Origin: Myxococcales bacterium
GTDB lineage: Bacteria > Myxococcota_A > Polyangia > Polyangiales > Polyangiaceae
NCBI GenBank assembly: GCA_016712525.1
Contig: JADJQX010000007.1
Coordinates: forward strand, 124,001-188,000
Direction of reading: 5' to 3'
Length of the DNA stretch: 64,000 nucleotides
Shown: positions 41,898-49,827 of the stretch, one piece after another
Layout of the letters: every line of letters begins with the position of its first letter
Position numbering within the stretch: position 1 is the stretch's first letter
Notes under the pieces: model-generated
The model's input: the letters and a program-made list of their open reading frames with translations, nothing else
Database searches by the model: none
What the model was told of the DNA's origin: nothing
Translations under genes and position numbers: made by a program

Positions 41898-42722
41898 CTA
41901 CGGGTTGTAGAGCCACTTCGGCCCGCGGCAGAGCGTGCTGGCCGCGGAGCACGCCTTGACGTTGCTCGTCGCCTTGAAGCCCGCGAAGAGCTCGGCTTGG
42001 AGCGCCGCGTTGTTGTTGCACACGTGGTAGTCGGCGAGGGTCTGGTTCGTCGACCGCGCGATCTCGGTGAGCGCCTTGTCGAGCGTCGAGGCGAGGTTGC
42101 CGCCCTCGAAGGAGCACTTGGGCGCGATGGCGATCGCCTTCTCGAAGTCTTGTGCCTTGAGGGCGGCGACGAGGGCCGCCTTGCCACCTTCGTTCGTGCA
42201 GGTGAGGCCCGCGCTCTGCTCGATGCTCGTGATGACGTCCGTGAGGAGCTTCTCCCCGACGTCGCCCTTCAGGCGGTCCATGCCGAGGAACTGTTTGGGA
42301 TCGCAGCCGCACGTTTTGTACGCGGCGACGAGGTTCGAGATGGCCGTCTTCGAGCCGCGCACGGTGTCGCGTTTGACCTCGACGAGGATGACGTTGCCGT
42401 TTTTGTCCTTGGCGCCGGGCTCGGTGCCGTAGTTGGCCTGAAACGCGCTCGCGAGCGGCTGTTTGCCGTTCGCCTTCGTGGTGCACGACGCTTCGATCGT
42501 GGTGGTCGTGTGGGGAGGCCAGAGGGGCGAGGTGCGGCCCGCGGTCTCCTTGTAGGCGTCCTTCTGGAGCCACACGAAGGTCGCCTCGCAGTTCGTCCCG
42601 CGGACCGCGTCCTCGTCGGCCGAGGCCGCGGGATCGTCGTTCGCCGTCTCGGCGCTGCAGGCGGCGAGCGCGACGGTGAGGGGAGCCAGGGAGAGCGCGA
42701 AGCGAGCGACGGAGCGAACCAT
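41898..42722 (-). CDS. Lipoprotein of unknown function
   Basis: A 274-residue lipoprotein: the signal peptide ends at VALAAC (Cys 22) and a short Asp/Ala linker follows. The mature part is soluble with six or seven Cys in the second half (CGCDPKQF, LTCTNEGG, PKCSFEGG, YHVCNNNAAL, KACSAASTLCRGP), suggesting a disulphide-knitted helical domain. One segment, SLVDKALTEIARSTNQTL-like, is amphipathic. No catalytic motif is seen. It stands between convergent and divergent neighbours with its own promoter region and may be a species-level accessory protein. Confidence 0.6.
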   Translation of the reverse strand: MVRSVARFALSLAPLTVALAACSAETANDDPAASADEDAVRGTNCEATFVWLQKDAYKETAGRTSPLWPPHTTTTIEASCTTKANGKQPLASAFQANYGTEPGAKDKNGNVILVEVKRDTVRGSKTAISNLVAAYKTCGCDPKQFLGMDRLKGDVGEKLLTDVITSIEQSAGLTCTNEGGKAALVAALKAQDFEKAIAIAPKCSFEGGNLASTLDKALTEIARSTNQTLADYHVCNNNAALQAELFAGFKATSNVKACSAASTLCRGPKWLYNP

Positions 42723-42791
42723 GACGCGATGATGTACTCGAGCCCGTTCGTTTGTCGACCGCTTCGCTCCGCGGAGCTTTGGCGTGGCGCG

Positions 42792-43619
42792 TCACGCGGC
42801 CGCGGGGTGGCGCTCGAGATCGGCCAGCGCCACGCGTAGCGCCTCGCGAGCGGGGACCCCGAGCTCTTCGAGGCGCGGAACGACGACCGCCTCGAGCGTC
42901 TCGAAGAAGGCCGTGAACGTCGCTGGCCCCTCGGGCGCCCCGTACGAAAGAGATGCCTCGGACGAGGGCCGGGTGCCGAGAAACGAGCCGAACCGGACGA
43001 GGCGGTGCCGGAACGACGTGGCCGCGTAGGCCGCGAGCCTCGCGCGCTCCTTCGGCCCGAAGGTGGGCACGACCTCTCCGAGCACGCGGAACCCGAACCG
43101 GGCGTGTCCGACCTCGTCGGCCAAGATGATGCGGAGCTCCTCGGCGAGCTCGGGGGTCCCGGCGCGCTCCACCTCTTCTCCGACCAGCACGACGGCGGCC
43201 GTCTCGCTCACGCAGCACACGTCGAGCAGGTTCCATACGAGGCCTTCGAGCGGGGATACGTTCGTGTGAACGGGCACCCTCGGGAGCTCGCCCATCGGGG
43301 CCGTCGCGACCTCTCCGAGCGACGTGAGAACTCGCGCGCAGCGCACGCCGTGAGACAGCTCCTCGTTCGCCATCGTGAGCAGCTCGGTGGTCTCCCGGGC
43401 GCGGAGGCCCGCGGCCATCGCCTGGGGGACGAGCGCGGCGAACACGCGAGCCGACACGTACTCGGCGACCATGCGTGTGCGCCAGGTGTCGACGACGGCC
43501 GCCCGTTCGTCGGGAGAGAGGGCGACGTCGGGGAGCTTCAGCGGGCCGAGCTCCGAGGCTTCGCGACCGAGGTCGAGCACCGGCGTGCCCTCGGCGGTGG
43601 CCGACACGAGCGGCCTCAC
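42792..43619 (-). CDS. Ferritin-like di-iron protein
   Basis: A 275-residue ferritin-like four-helix protein. Ligand-like residues occur in two helix pairs: VAEYVSARVFAALVPQ with ANEELSHGVRCARVL (E and ExxH), and ETAAVVLVGEEVERAG with ILADEVGHARFGFRVL (E and ExxH). This pattern binds two metals, usually Fe, and such proteins are oxidases, hydroxylases or mixed-function enzymes. There is no signal peptide. The GTG start at 43619 overlaps the stop of the upstream small secreted protein (GTGA, 43616-43619). The link between a secreted protein and a cytoplasmic di-iron protein is unexplained; co-regulation seems certain. Confidence 0.72.
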   Translation of the reverse strand: MRPLVSATAEGTPVLDLGREASELGPLKLPDVALSPDERAAVVDTWRTRMVAEYVSARVFAALVPQAMAAGLRARETTELLTMANEELSHGVRCARVLTSLGEVATAPMGELPRVPVHTNVSPLEGLVWNLLDVCCVSETAAVVLVGEEVERAGTPELAEELRIILADEVGHARFGFRVLGEVVPTFGPKERARLAAYAATSFRHRLVRFGSFLGTRPSSEASLSYGAPEGPATFTAFFETLEAVVVPRLEELGVPAREALRVALADLERHPAAA

Positions 43620-43900
43620 GCCACCACCTCGGCCGGCTCCGCGGCGAGCTGCGAGAAGAGGTCCGGCGCGAGCTCCGGCGGCGCGGGCGGGCCCCAGGAC
43701 GGAACGCAGCCACCCCCTTGGCCGCGGAGGCGGAGCACGTCGGCGACGCGCTCGGCGGACGAGCCGTCCTCGACACGCTCGTCGGACGATGGGGCTCGCT
43801 CGCGGGCGTGCGCGGCCCCGGCGGCGAGGAGAGAGACGGCGCACGTGATTCGGGCGGCCATGCGGAGCGCGCGGGCTCGGTCGGACGAAGGCTTTTGCAT
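43616..43900 (-). CDS. Small secreted protein coupled to ferritin-like gene
   Basis: A 94-residue protein with a signal peptide (ITCAVSLLAAGAAHARE) and a mature part of about 58 residues that is Ser/Glu/Pro-rich with one Cys: GGGCVPSWGPPAPPELAPDLF. It lacks a lipobox near the signal end and any known domain. The gene heads a minus-strand operon and its stop overlaps the start of the ferritin-like gene by four bases. It could be a substrate or partner of that enzyme, or a precursor peptide, but nothing proves this. The palindrome at 43968 lies 68 bases upstream of its start. Confidence 0.55.
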   Translation of the reverse strand: MQKPSSDRARALRMAARITCAVSLLAAGAAHARERAPSSDERVEDGSSAERVADVLRLRGQGGGCVPSWGPPAPPELAPDLFSQLAAEPAEVVA

Positions 43901-43967
43901 CGTGGGCTTCCTTTCGGCTCGTGTCGTGAGCCGTCCCGCCTCCAGCAAGGGTCGTGCCTGATGGTGC

Positions 43968-43982
43968 AATGGTTCAACCATT
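43968..43982. promoter_or_regulatory. Perfect 15-bp palindrome in a divergent promoter region
   Basis: AATGGTT-C-AACCATT is a perfect 7-bp dyad around one base. It lies between the divergent starts of the small secreted protein operon (43900, minus) and the Lgt-like gene (44014, plus), so one factor could control both. Confidence 0.5.
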
Positions 43983-44013
43983 CAACGGTACGCGGTGTGC
44001 AGACGATGGCGGC

Positions 44014-44826
44014 ATGGTCCCCTCTCCCTGGTTCCTCGCGAACGCCGCGGCCCTTGCGCTCGCCTCGTGGCTCTTCCTCTGTACGAACCGCGACGCCCCT
44101 CCCGTCCTCGTCGGGGCGTACGTGCGTGCCTTGCCGTTCACGGTCTTGGGAGCGCTCGGCGTTGACTACGGCCTCGCGCTCCTCGGCTACGCCCTCTCCG
44201 GCGGCAGCGGCGAGCCCCCGCGAGCCTTCGGGGTGATGGCGTACGGTGCGCTCTTCGGCTTCGGCGGCGCGTTTGCGCTCTTCGCCCGTCGCCGTGGGTT
44301 CTCGGTCTACGACGCCCTCGATCGCATCACGGCGCCGCTCGCGCTCCTCGTCGCGGTCGGGCGCCTCGGATGCACGTGGGCGGGCTGCGAGCATGGGCGC
44401 CCTACGGGGACGTGGCTCGGCGTCGTCTACGACCGAACGTCCCCGCACTTCGACGAGCTCGTTCGCGAAGGGCTCGTTCCCGCTTTCGCGACGTGTTCGG
44501 TGCCCCTCCATCCGGCTACCCTGTACGAGGCCGCGTTCGCCCTCGGTGCGTGTGCGCTCGCGCTCGCCCTCCGCCCGAGGCCGACGACCCGGAGAGGCGG
44601 GGTCTTCTTCGCCGGGACGCTCGTCTACGCCGGCGGGCGGATCGTCTCCGAGCTTTTTCGCGCCGACGCGCGCGCCGCGACGTTCACGACAGGGCAGGCG
44701 ATGAGCGTGTTCGTCGTCGCGCTCGCCCTGTCCCTCGCCCTCCGCGAGACCGATCGTCGCTCCGACGTAACTCAGAACAGAGGTGATGGCGAAGCGTGGC
44801 CTTCGTCGCCGCCTTCTCCTCGTTGA
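44014..44826 (+). CDS. Prolipoprotein diacylglyceryl transferase-like membrane protein
   Basis: A 270-residue membrane protein with about seven hydrophobic segments. The Lgt signature GRxGCxxxGCxxG appears as GRLGCTWAGCEHGRPTG near residue 122, followed later by LHPATLYEA, matching the RxHPTQLYE region. Lgt moves a diacylglyceryl group from phosphatidylglycerol to the lipobox Cys of prolipoproteins. The wording here differs enough from canonical Lgt to suggest a paralogue; a housekeeping lgt is presumably elsewhere. Alternative starts at 43954 and 43969 would place the palindrome in the coding sequence. The many lipoproteins of the window make a second Lgt plausible. Confidence 0.7.
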   Translation: MVPSPWFLANAAALALASWLFLCTNRDAPPVLVGAYVRALPFTVLGALGVDYGLALLGYALSGGSGEPPRAFGVMAYGALFGFGGAFALFARRRGFSVYDALDRITAPLALLVAVGRLGCTWAGCEHGRPTGTWLGVVYDRTSPHFDELVREGLVPAFATCSVPLHPATLYEAAFALGACALALALRPRPTTRRGGVFFAGTLVYAGGRIVSELFRADARAATFTTGQAMSVFVVALALSLALRETDRRSDVTQNRGDGEAWPSSPPSPR

Positions 44827-44909
44827 CGCGCCCGATGACGCACGCCGTCGGCGGTTTCCTGGGGAGTTCTCAGACCAGGCCTTGCTCGCGCTGACTATGC
44901 TGCGCGCCC

Positions 44910-46283
44910 ATGTTCACCGACGACCTCACCAAGCTCATTGGCAACACGCCGATCGTGAAGCTTACCCAGTTCGACACGGGCCCCTGCACCCTCTACGTCA
45001 AGCTCGAGAGCCAGAACCCGGGCGGCTCGATCAAGGACCGCATCGGCCTCTCGATGATCCGGGCCGCCGAGGCCGAGGGCAAGCTCGGGGGCGACAAGCG
45101 CCACCTCGTCGAAGCGACCGCCGGGAACACCGGCCTCTCCCTCGCCCTGGTCGCCGCGCAGCGCGGTTACAAGCTCACGCTCGTCATCCCCGACAAGATG
45201 AGCCAGGAGAAGATCTTCCACCTTCGAGCCCTCGGCGTCGACATCGTGACGACGCGCTCCGACGTGGGCAAAGGCCACCCCGAGTACTACCAGGACGTCG
45301 CGAAGCGCATCGCCGACGAGACCGGCGCGTTCCTCGTCGGTCAGTTCGAGAACCCGGCGAACCCCCGCGCCCACGAAGAGTCGACCGGGCCGGAGATCTT
45401 CGAGCAGACGAAGGGCAACGTCGACGCGGTCGTCGTGGGGGTCGGCTCCGGCGGCACCCTCACGGGGCTCTCTCGCTACTTCGCGCGTGTGAAGCCGGAC
45501 GTCGACATCGTGGTGGCCGACCCGAAGGGGAGCATCATCGCCGACTACGTGAAGACCGGAAAGCTCGGCACGGCGGGCTCGTGGGTCGTCGAGGGGGTAG
45601 GGGAAGACTTCGTGCCGAGCGTCTGCGATCTCTCCAGGATCAAACACGCGTACACCGTCACCGATCGCGAGAGCCTCGACACCGCGCGCGCGCTCCTGCG
45701 CCGCACGGGCATCCTCGCGGGGTCGTCGTCGGGTACGCTCATCGCCGCGGCCGTCAAGTACTGCAAAGACCAGACGACCCCGAAGAACGTGGTCACGTTC
45801 GTGTGCGACAGCGGCAACAAATACCTGTCGAAGATGTTCAACGACTACTGGATGGCCGACCAAGGCCTCACCGACCGCGAGACCTTCGGCGACCTCCGGG
45901 ACGTCATCTCGCGCAAGGCGGGGGATCGCGCGCTCGTCACGGTCTCTCCGAACGACACGCTGCTCACGGCGCACGGTCGCATGAAGCTCTACGACGTGTC
46001 GCAGCTCCCGGTCATGGAGAACGGCAAGATCGTGGGCATCGTGGACGAATCGGACCTCCTCTTGGCCCTCGCCGATTTGCCCGATCAGGCGCACTTCAAG
46101 AAGCCGGTCGGGGAGGTCATGTCGACCCAGCTCACCACGGTGCCGGTGACCACCAAGGTCTCGGAGCTCTTGCCCATCTACGCGAAGGGCTTCGTCCCGA
46201 TCGTGGTCGATGGTCGTGGGGAGCTCCTCGGCCTCGTGACGAAGATCGATCTGCTCACGTACCTCCGCCGCAAGATGGCCTAG
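44910..46283 (+). CDS. cbs: Cystathionine beta-synthase with CBS domain pair
   Basis: A 457-residue pyridoxal-phosphate enzyme. PLP is bound by the lysine in GGSIKDRIG near residue 41, and the phosphate by GSGGTLTG; VEATAGNTGLSLA holds the substrate loop. A pair of CBS domains (about 340-457) forms the C-terminal regulatory part, as in eukaryotic cystathionine beta-synthase. It condenses serine with homocysteine to cystathionine in reverse transsulfuration. The CBS pair may bind adenosyl compounds. No gene for cystathionine gamma-lyase is nearby. It is flanked by the Lgt-like gene (83 bp upstream) and followed by a bidirectional terminator. Confidence 0.92.
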   Translation: MFTDDLTKLIGNTPIVKLTQFDTGPCTLYVKLESQNPGGSIKDRIGLSMIRAAEAEGKLGGDKRHLVEATAGNTGLSLALVAAQRGYKLTLVIPDKMSQEKIFHLRALGVDIVTTRSDVGKGHPEYYQDVAKRIADETGAFLVGQFENPANPRAHEESTGPEIFEQTKGNVDAVVVGVGSGGTLTGLSRYFARVKPDVDIVVADPKGSIIADYVKTGKLGTAGSWVVEGVGEDFVPSVCDLSRIKHAYTVTDRESLDTARALLRRTGILAGSSSGTLIAAAVKYCKDQTTPKNVVTFVCDSGNKYLSKMFNDYWMADQGLTDRETFGDLRDVISRKAGDRALVTVSPNDTLLTAHGRMKLYDVSQLPVMENGKIVGIVDESDLLLALADLPDQAHFKKPVGEVMSTQLTTVPVTTKVSELLPIYAKGFVPIVVDGRGELLGLVTKIDLLTYLRRKMA

Positions 46284-46299
46284 CAGCCCGGGATCGAAT

Positions 46300-46330
46300 G
46301 GCCGAGCACGAGCCCGAACCGTGCTCGGCC
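46300..46330. terminator. Bidirectional hairpin terminator
   Basis: A perfect 11-bp stem, GGCCGAGCACG (46300-46310) with CGTGCTCGGCC (46320-46330), and 9-base loop between the convergent cbs and GNAT genes. No strong T-run, so Rho may assist. Confidence 0.65.
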
Positions 46331-46333
46331 CGT

Positions 46334-47074
46334 TCACCCCGAGGTGTCGCTCGGCTCCGCCTCTCCTGTCGCCTGGGCGAGCACCGAGCGGAGCTGGGTG
46401 GCCATCGAGCGCGCGGCCGCGCGAAAGGCGTGCACGATCGCGTTCTCGTGTTGAGGGTCCTCGAGCGTGAGCGGGACCTCGAAGCGGAACGCGTCGATCG
46501 ACGGCGGTTTCCGTCCGAGGCCGAAATCGGGCGAGATCTCCCGGGCCTCCGGGCCGACGGGCTCGAGCTTCGCCCCGACGGCGTGGAGGATCTGAAGCAT
46601 GCGCTCGTTGGTCGCGAGCACCTCGCCCCGGAACACACGCACGTCGCGCGCGATGGCGGCTCGTGTGAGCTCGATGAGCAACACCGTGCCGAGCCCTCGC
46701 TTCTGGAACTCGTCGATCACCGTGACGGCGGCCTCCGCGACGTGGGGCTCGCCCGCGACCCGCACGAACCTCGCCAGCCCCACGCCACGTTCCGCCTTCA
46801 GATCGAGGGTCTCGACGAGCGCCGCGATGGCGACGTGATCCACTTGGTCGACCTCGGTGAGGTAGCGGAGGATGGCCTCCGACGGCTCGGTGACGACCGA
46901 GAAGAAGCGGAGGTAGCGGCTCTCGACGGAGAGGCGCGAGAACGCCTCGAGGAACGCCGCCTTGTCCTCGGCACGGAGGGGCCGCAACGTGACCACGGTC
47001 CCGTCCGACAGCGACCGCGAGACGCGCCAGTCGGGCGAGTCTCGACGAAACGGCGGATCGTCGTTCGTGCTCAC
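46334..47074 (-). CDS. GNAT-family N-acetyltransferase
   Basis: A 246-residue GNAT acetyltransferase. The acetyl-CoA-binding region is AAVTVIDEFQKRGLGTVLLIELTRAA near residue 130, with the QKRGLGT loop that holds the pyrophosphate. The N-terminal part SDGTVVTLRPLRAEDKAAFLEAFSRLSVESRYLRFF is typical of the PatZ/YfiQ-like C-terminal domain and related stand-alone enzymes that acetylate proteins. Whether it acts on a protein or small molecule is unknown. The GTG start at 47074 is set by the loss of coding character upstream. It is convergent with cbs. Confidence 0.82.
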   Translation of the reverse strand: MSTNDDPPFRRDSPDWRVSRSLSDGTVVTLRPLRAEDKAAFLEAFSRLSVESRYLRFFSVVTEPSEAILRYLTEVDQVDHVAIAALVETLDLKAERGVGLARFVRVAGEPHVAEAAVTVIDEFQKRGLGTVLLIELTRAAIARDVRVFRGEVLATNERMLQILHAVGAKLEPVGPEAREISPDFGLGRKPPSIDAFRFEVPLTLEDPQHENAIVHAFRAAARSMATQLRSVLAQATGEAEPSDTSG

Positions 47075-47212
47075 CCGGTGGAGCTTAACGAAAACCGTCC
47101 GAGGTCGGTGGGCGGGTTCGTTGCCGTGCGCTTGGTCGGCGCCCGAGGGGTGGTGTAGTGTGGGGCAATGCTCCCTGGCGCAGCTCTCAAATATTCGAAA
47201 GTATTCGGGAAA

Positions 47213-48118
47213 ATGTTGTCCGAAACGGGGCTCGTGCGGTCGGTCGTCGTCGCGCTGTCGCTCGGGAGCCTCGCCTTCGGGGTCGCGTGCAGCGCGTCCT
47301 CGCGCACCGATCCGGAGGATCTTCGGCCCGGGGTGCCCGTGGGTCCGCAGCCGCCACCGAGCACCGCGCTCCCCGATTCGGGGGACGCTGGCGACGGGGG
47401 AAACGACGGTGACGGCGGTGGCGCGACGAGGGTGCTCCGGGTCATGACCTACGACATCGGCCACGCCGAGCGGCAGGGGCTCGAGGCGCTCGCGGCCGTC
47501 ATCCGCGCCGAGTCTCCGGACCTCGTCGGGCTCGCGGACGTCGACCTCGGCGCGCCGCGTACGTCGAGCGTGAACCAGGCCGAGCGCCTCGGTCAGCTCA
47601 CCGGCATGGCCAACCTCTTTCGTGCAGCGACCTCCTCGGGCGACGCGGGTGCCAACGGCGTGGCGCTCCTCTCGCGGTACCCGATGACCGGAGGCGAGCG
47701 CGTGGTGCTCCCTTCGCCGGGCGAGCCTCGCATCGTGTCCACCGTCGACCTCGATCTGGGGGGCGCGGCCACGGTGAAGGTCGCGGTCACGGCGCTGGAC
47801 GCGGCCGAGGCCTCGCGCGCGGCGCAGGTCGCGGAGGTCACGAAGGTGCTCGGCTCGGCGCCGCGGTCGATCTTGCTCGGGAGCCTCGGGGGAGAGCCCT
47901 CCGAGCCCTCGATCGTCACGCTGTCCGCGGCCATGAACGACGCGTGGTCGCTCGTGTCGGACGGGGGAGGAGCCACGTTCCCGGCCGACGTGCCGACGCG
48001 TCGCCTCGACTACGTCTTCGTCGGCAAGGGACTCGCGAAGCCGACGCGCGTCGTCGTGCCCGACGCTGGCGCCGCGGCGTTCCACAGGCCCGTCGTGTGC
48101 GACATCCCGGTGCCATGA
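47213..48118 (+). CDS. Endonuclease/exonuclease/phosphatase-like lipoprotein, degenerate active site
   Basis: A 301-residue lipoprotein; the signal peptide ends GSLAFGVAC (Cys 26) with a long Asp/Gly linker. The rest follows the EEP (DNase I-like) fold, but key positions are altered: MTYDIGH for MTYNxH, VGLADVDLG for xLQEVD, LLGSLGG for LLGDxN, although LDYVFVG and FHRPVV remain. The metal-binding Glu and catalytic Asp/Asn are thus substituted, so it is probably not a nuclease or phosphatase. The start at 47213 was chosen because the codons between 47168 and 47213 lack coding bias. The stop overlaps the ATG of the DUF455 gene (48115-48118). Confidence 0.72.
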   Translation: MLSETGLVRSVVVALSLGSLAFGVACSASSRTDPEDLRPGVPVGPQPPPSTALPDSGDAGDGGNDGDGGGATRVLRVMTYDIGHAERQGLEALAAVIRAESPDLVGLADVDLGAPRTSSVNQAERLGQLTGMANLFRAATSSGDAGANGVALLSRYPMTGGERVVLPSPGEPRIVSTVDLDLGGAATVKVAVTALDAAEASRAAQVAEVTKVLGSAPRSILLGSLGGEPSEPSIVTLSAAMNDAWSLVSDGGGATFPADVPTRRLDYVFVGKGLAKPTRVVVPDAGAAAFHRPVVCDIPVP

Positions 48119-48939
48119 GCGCGCTCGCGTCTTGGGCGGCCGAGTACGTCGCGTCGACCTCGCTCGCGACCAAGCTCGACCCGCCCGAGCCTCCCCGCGT
48201 GCCCGAGCCCGCGCCGAAGGTCGCCGAGAGGCCTCGGGCACCCGGAAGACCCCCGGAGCTCCGTGTGGTCGCGCGCGCGAAGGGGCCGCGTCCGCCCTTC
48301 GCGACGCGCGAGAAGCGTGCTCACGCGCTCCACACGTTCTTTCACCACGAGCTTCAGGCCGCCGAGCTCATGGCGAGCGCGCTCGTCGCGTTCCCCGAGA
48401 CGCCGCGGGCGTTCCGGGTGGGGCTCTTGCGCGTGCTCTTCGACGAGATCCGGCACATGCGCGCCTACCAGGAGGGCATGGCGGCGCTCGGCTTTTCGGT
48501 CGGCGATTTCCCCGTGAGAGACTGGTTCTGGGAGCGCCTCGGGGACACACCGTCTCCCGCGGCCTTCGTCGCGACCATGGGCGTCGGGTTCGAGGGTGGG
48601 AACCTCGATCACGCGGCGCGCTTCGCGAAGGCCTTCGACGACGTCGGTGATCGGGCGAGCGCCGCCATCGTGCGTCGGGTCGGCGAAGAGGAGATCGTCC
48701 ACGTCCGCTTCGCGCTCCACTGGCTCGGGCGTTTCCTCGAGAAGCCTCGTGCCGACTTCGGCGACTTCGCGCGCGCGATCCCGCCGCCGCTCACCCCGAG
48801 CGTCATGCGCGGGCCGACGCTCGAGCGCGGCCTTCGTGAGCGAGCCGGCTTCGACGCCGAGTTCCTCGACGCGTTCGACGCGTTCGTCGTCGAGAACCCT
48901 TCGGGGAGGCCCGCGCCGCGTCGCCCGGTGGGCGCATGA
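48115..48939 (+). CDS. DUF455 ferritin-like protein
   Basis: A 274-residue protein of the DUF455 group, which has a ferritin-like four-helix core. The opening TKLDPPEPPRVPEPAP is characteristic. Possible metal ligands lie in HHELQAAELMASAL (E, about 85-95), FDEIRHMRAYQEGM (ExxH) and EEEIVHVRFALHW (ExxH). The protein is cytoplasmic. Biochemical function is unknown. It is translated between the EEP lipoprotein and the ATP-grasp protein with 4-bp overlaps on both sides, so the three proteins are almost certainly made together and may act in one process. Confidence 0.8.
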   Translation: MSALASWAAEYVASTSLATKLDPPEPPRVPEPAPKVAERPRAPGRPPELRVVARAKGPRPPFATREKRAHALHTFFHHELQAAELMASALVAFPETPRAFRVGLLRVLFDEIRHMRAYQEGMAALGFSVGDFPVRDWFWERLGDTPSPAAFVATMGVGFEGGNLDHAARFAKAFDDVGDRASAAIVRRVGEEEIVHVRFALHWLGRFLEKPRADFGDFARAIPPPLTPSVMRGPTLERGLRERAGFDAEFLDAFDAFVVENPSGRPAPRRPVGA

Positions 48940-49811
48940 AGGTCGCGTGGGTCATGAACCTCGGGGCGGACGAGGAGCTCCGGCGGTACACCTCGGGTGG
49001 ACGCACGCCGTCGCTCGCTGCGCTCGACAAGGGGGTGCTCACCATGGTCACCGCGCACCGCGACGTGCTCGACCGCCTCGCGCGAGGTGGCCCGATCGTC
49101 GGGCTCGACGTCGTCGAGAAGGGGCTCTCGGGCCGAGCCTTCGCGCCGACGCCGCTCGCCCTCGCCGCCCTCACCGACGCGGGCGCCCGTCCGTGCGACG
49201 CGCCGCCGATCGAGGTGCTCGCGCGCGTGAATCACAGGGCGTTCTGCGCTTCGCTCGGCCCGACGCTCCCCGGGGCGGCTTACGTCACCTCCCTGGGCGC
49301 TCTGGAGGCGGCTTGGTCCGCTGCCGAGTGGCCCGGCTCGTGGGTCGTGAAACATCCGCACGGGTACGTCGGACGCTTACGTCATACGACCCAGGAGCTC
49401 GACGCTCGCACCCGCGATTTTGCGCAGCGGTGTTTGGACGAGGCGGGAGGCGTCAGGGTGGAGCCTTGGGTCGAGCGGACCGCCGACTTCGCGCTCCACG
49501 GGTTCCTCGCGCGGACTGGCGCGGTGACGGTCGGTGAGCCCACGGCGCAGCGCTGCGATGCCCGAGGCGCCTGGCGAGGCTCGACACGCGACCATGACCT
49601 CGAGCCCGACGAGCTCCGCGCGCTCCGAGACGAGCTCGAGCGCGTCGCCGATGCCCTCCGATCGGCCGCGTACTTCGGACCGTTTGGCCTGGACGCCTTC
49701 CGCTACCTCCTTCGTGGCCGAGCCGCGTTCCACCCGCGCGTCGAAATCAACGCGCGCTACACGATGGGATGGGCCGTCGGCATGGGCGAGCTTCGTCCCG
49801 ATCTCGAGTGA
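48936..49811 (+). CDS. ATP-grasp-like enzyme
   Basis: A 291-residue protein with ATP-grasp features: a nucleotide-binding lysine in WVVKHPHGYVGR near residue 141, a second strand with VEPWVERTADFALHGFL, and the metal-binding end HPRVEINARYTMGWA near 270, with the Glu and Asn of the ExN pair. ATP-grasp enzymes ligate a carboxylate to an amine or thiol through an acyl phosphate, as in peptide ligases, or modify peptides. The substrate is unknown. It is the third of three overlapping genes (overlap 48936-48939). With the DUF455 partner this could be a peptide or siderophore modification module; that idea is inference only. Confidence 0.72.
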   Translation: MKVAWVMNLGADEELRRYTSGGRTPSLAALDKGVLTMVTAHRDVLDRLARGGPIVGLDVVEKGLSGRAFAPTPLALAALTDAGARPCDAPPIEVLARVNHRAFCASLGPTLPGAAYVTSLGALEAAWSAAEWPGSWVVKHPHGYVGRLRHTTQELDARTRDFAQRCLDEAGGVRVEPWVERTADFALHGFLARTGAVTVGEPTAQRCDARGAWRGSTRDHDLEPDELRALRDELERVADALRSAAYFGPFGLDAFRYLLRGRAAFHPRVEINARYTMGWAVGMGELRPDLE

Positions 49812-49827
49812 TCTCCCGAGGCCCGGA

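Noticed and set aside
41878..44511. Minus-strand frame of 877 codons spanning several genes
   Set aside because: It crosses the lipoprotein, ferritin-like and divergent Lgt-like genes, each with clearer features.
44783..47158. Plus-strand frame of 791 codons over cbs and the GNAT gene
   Set aside because: It is out of frame with the cbs enzyme, and composition is typical of a shadow.
47168..47212. N-terminal extension of the EEP-like lipoprotein
   Set aside because: The extra residues precede a clean signal peptide and the codons look non-coding.
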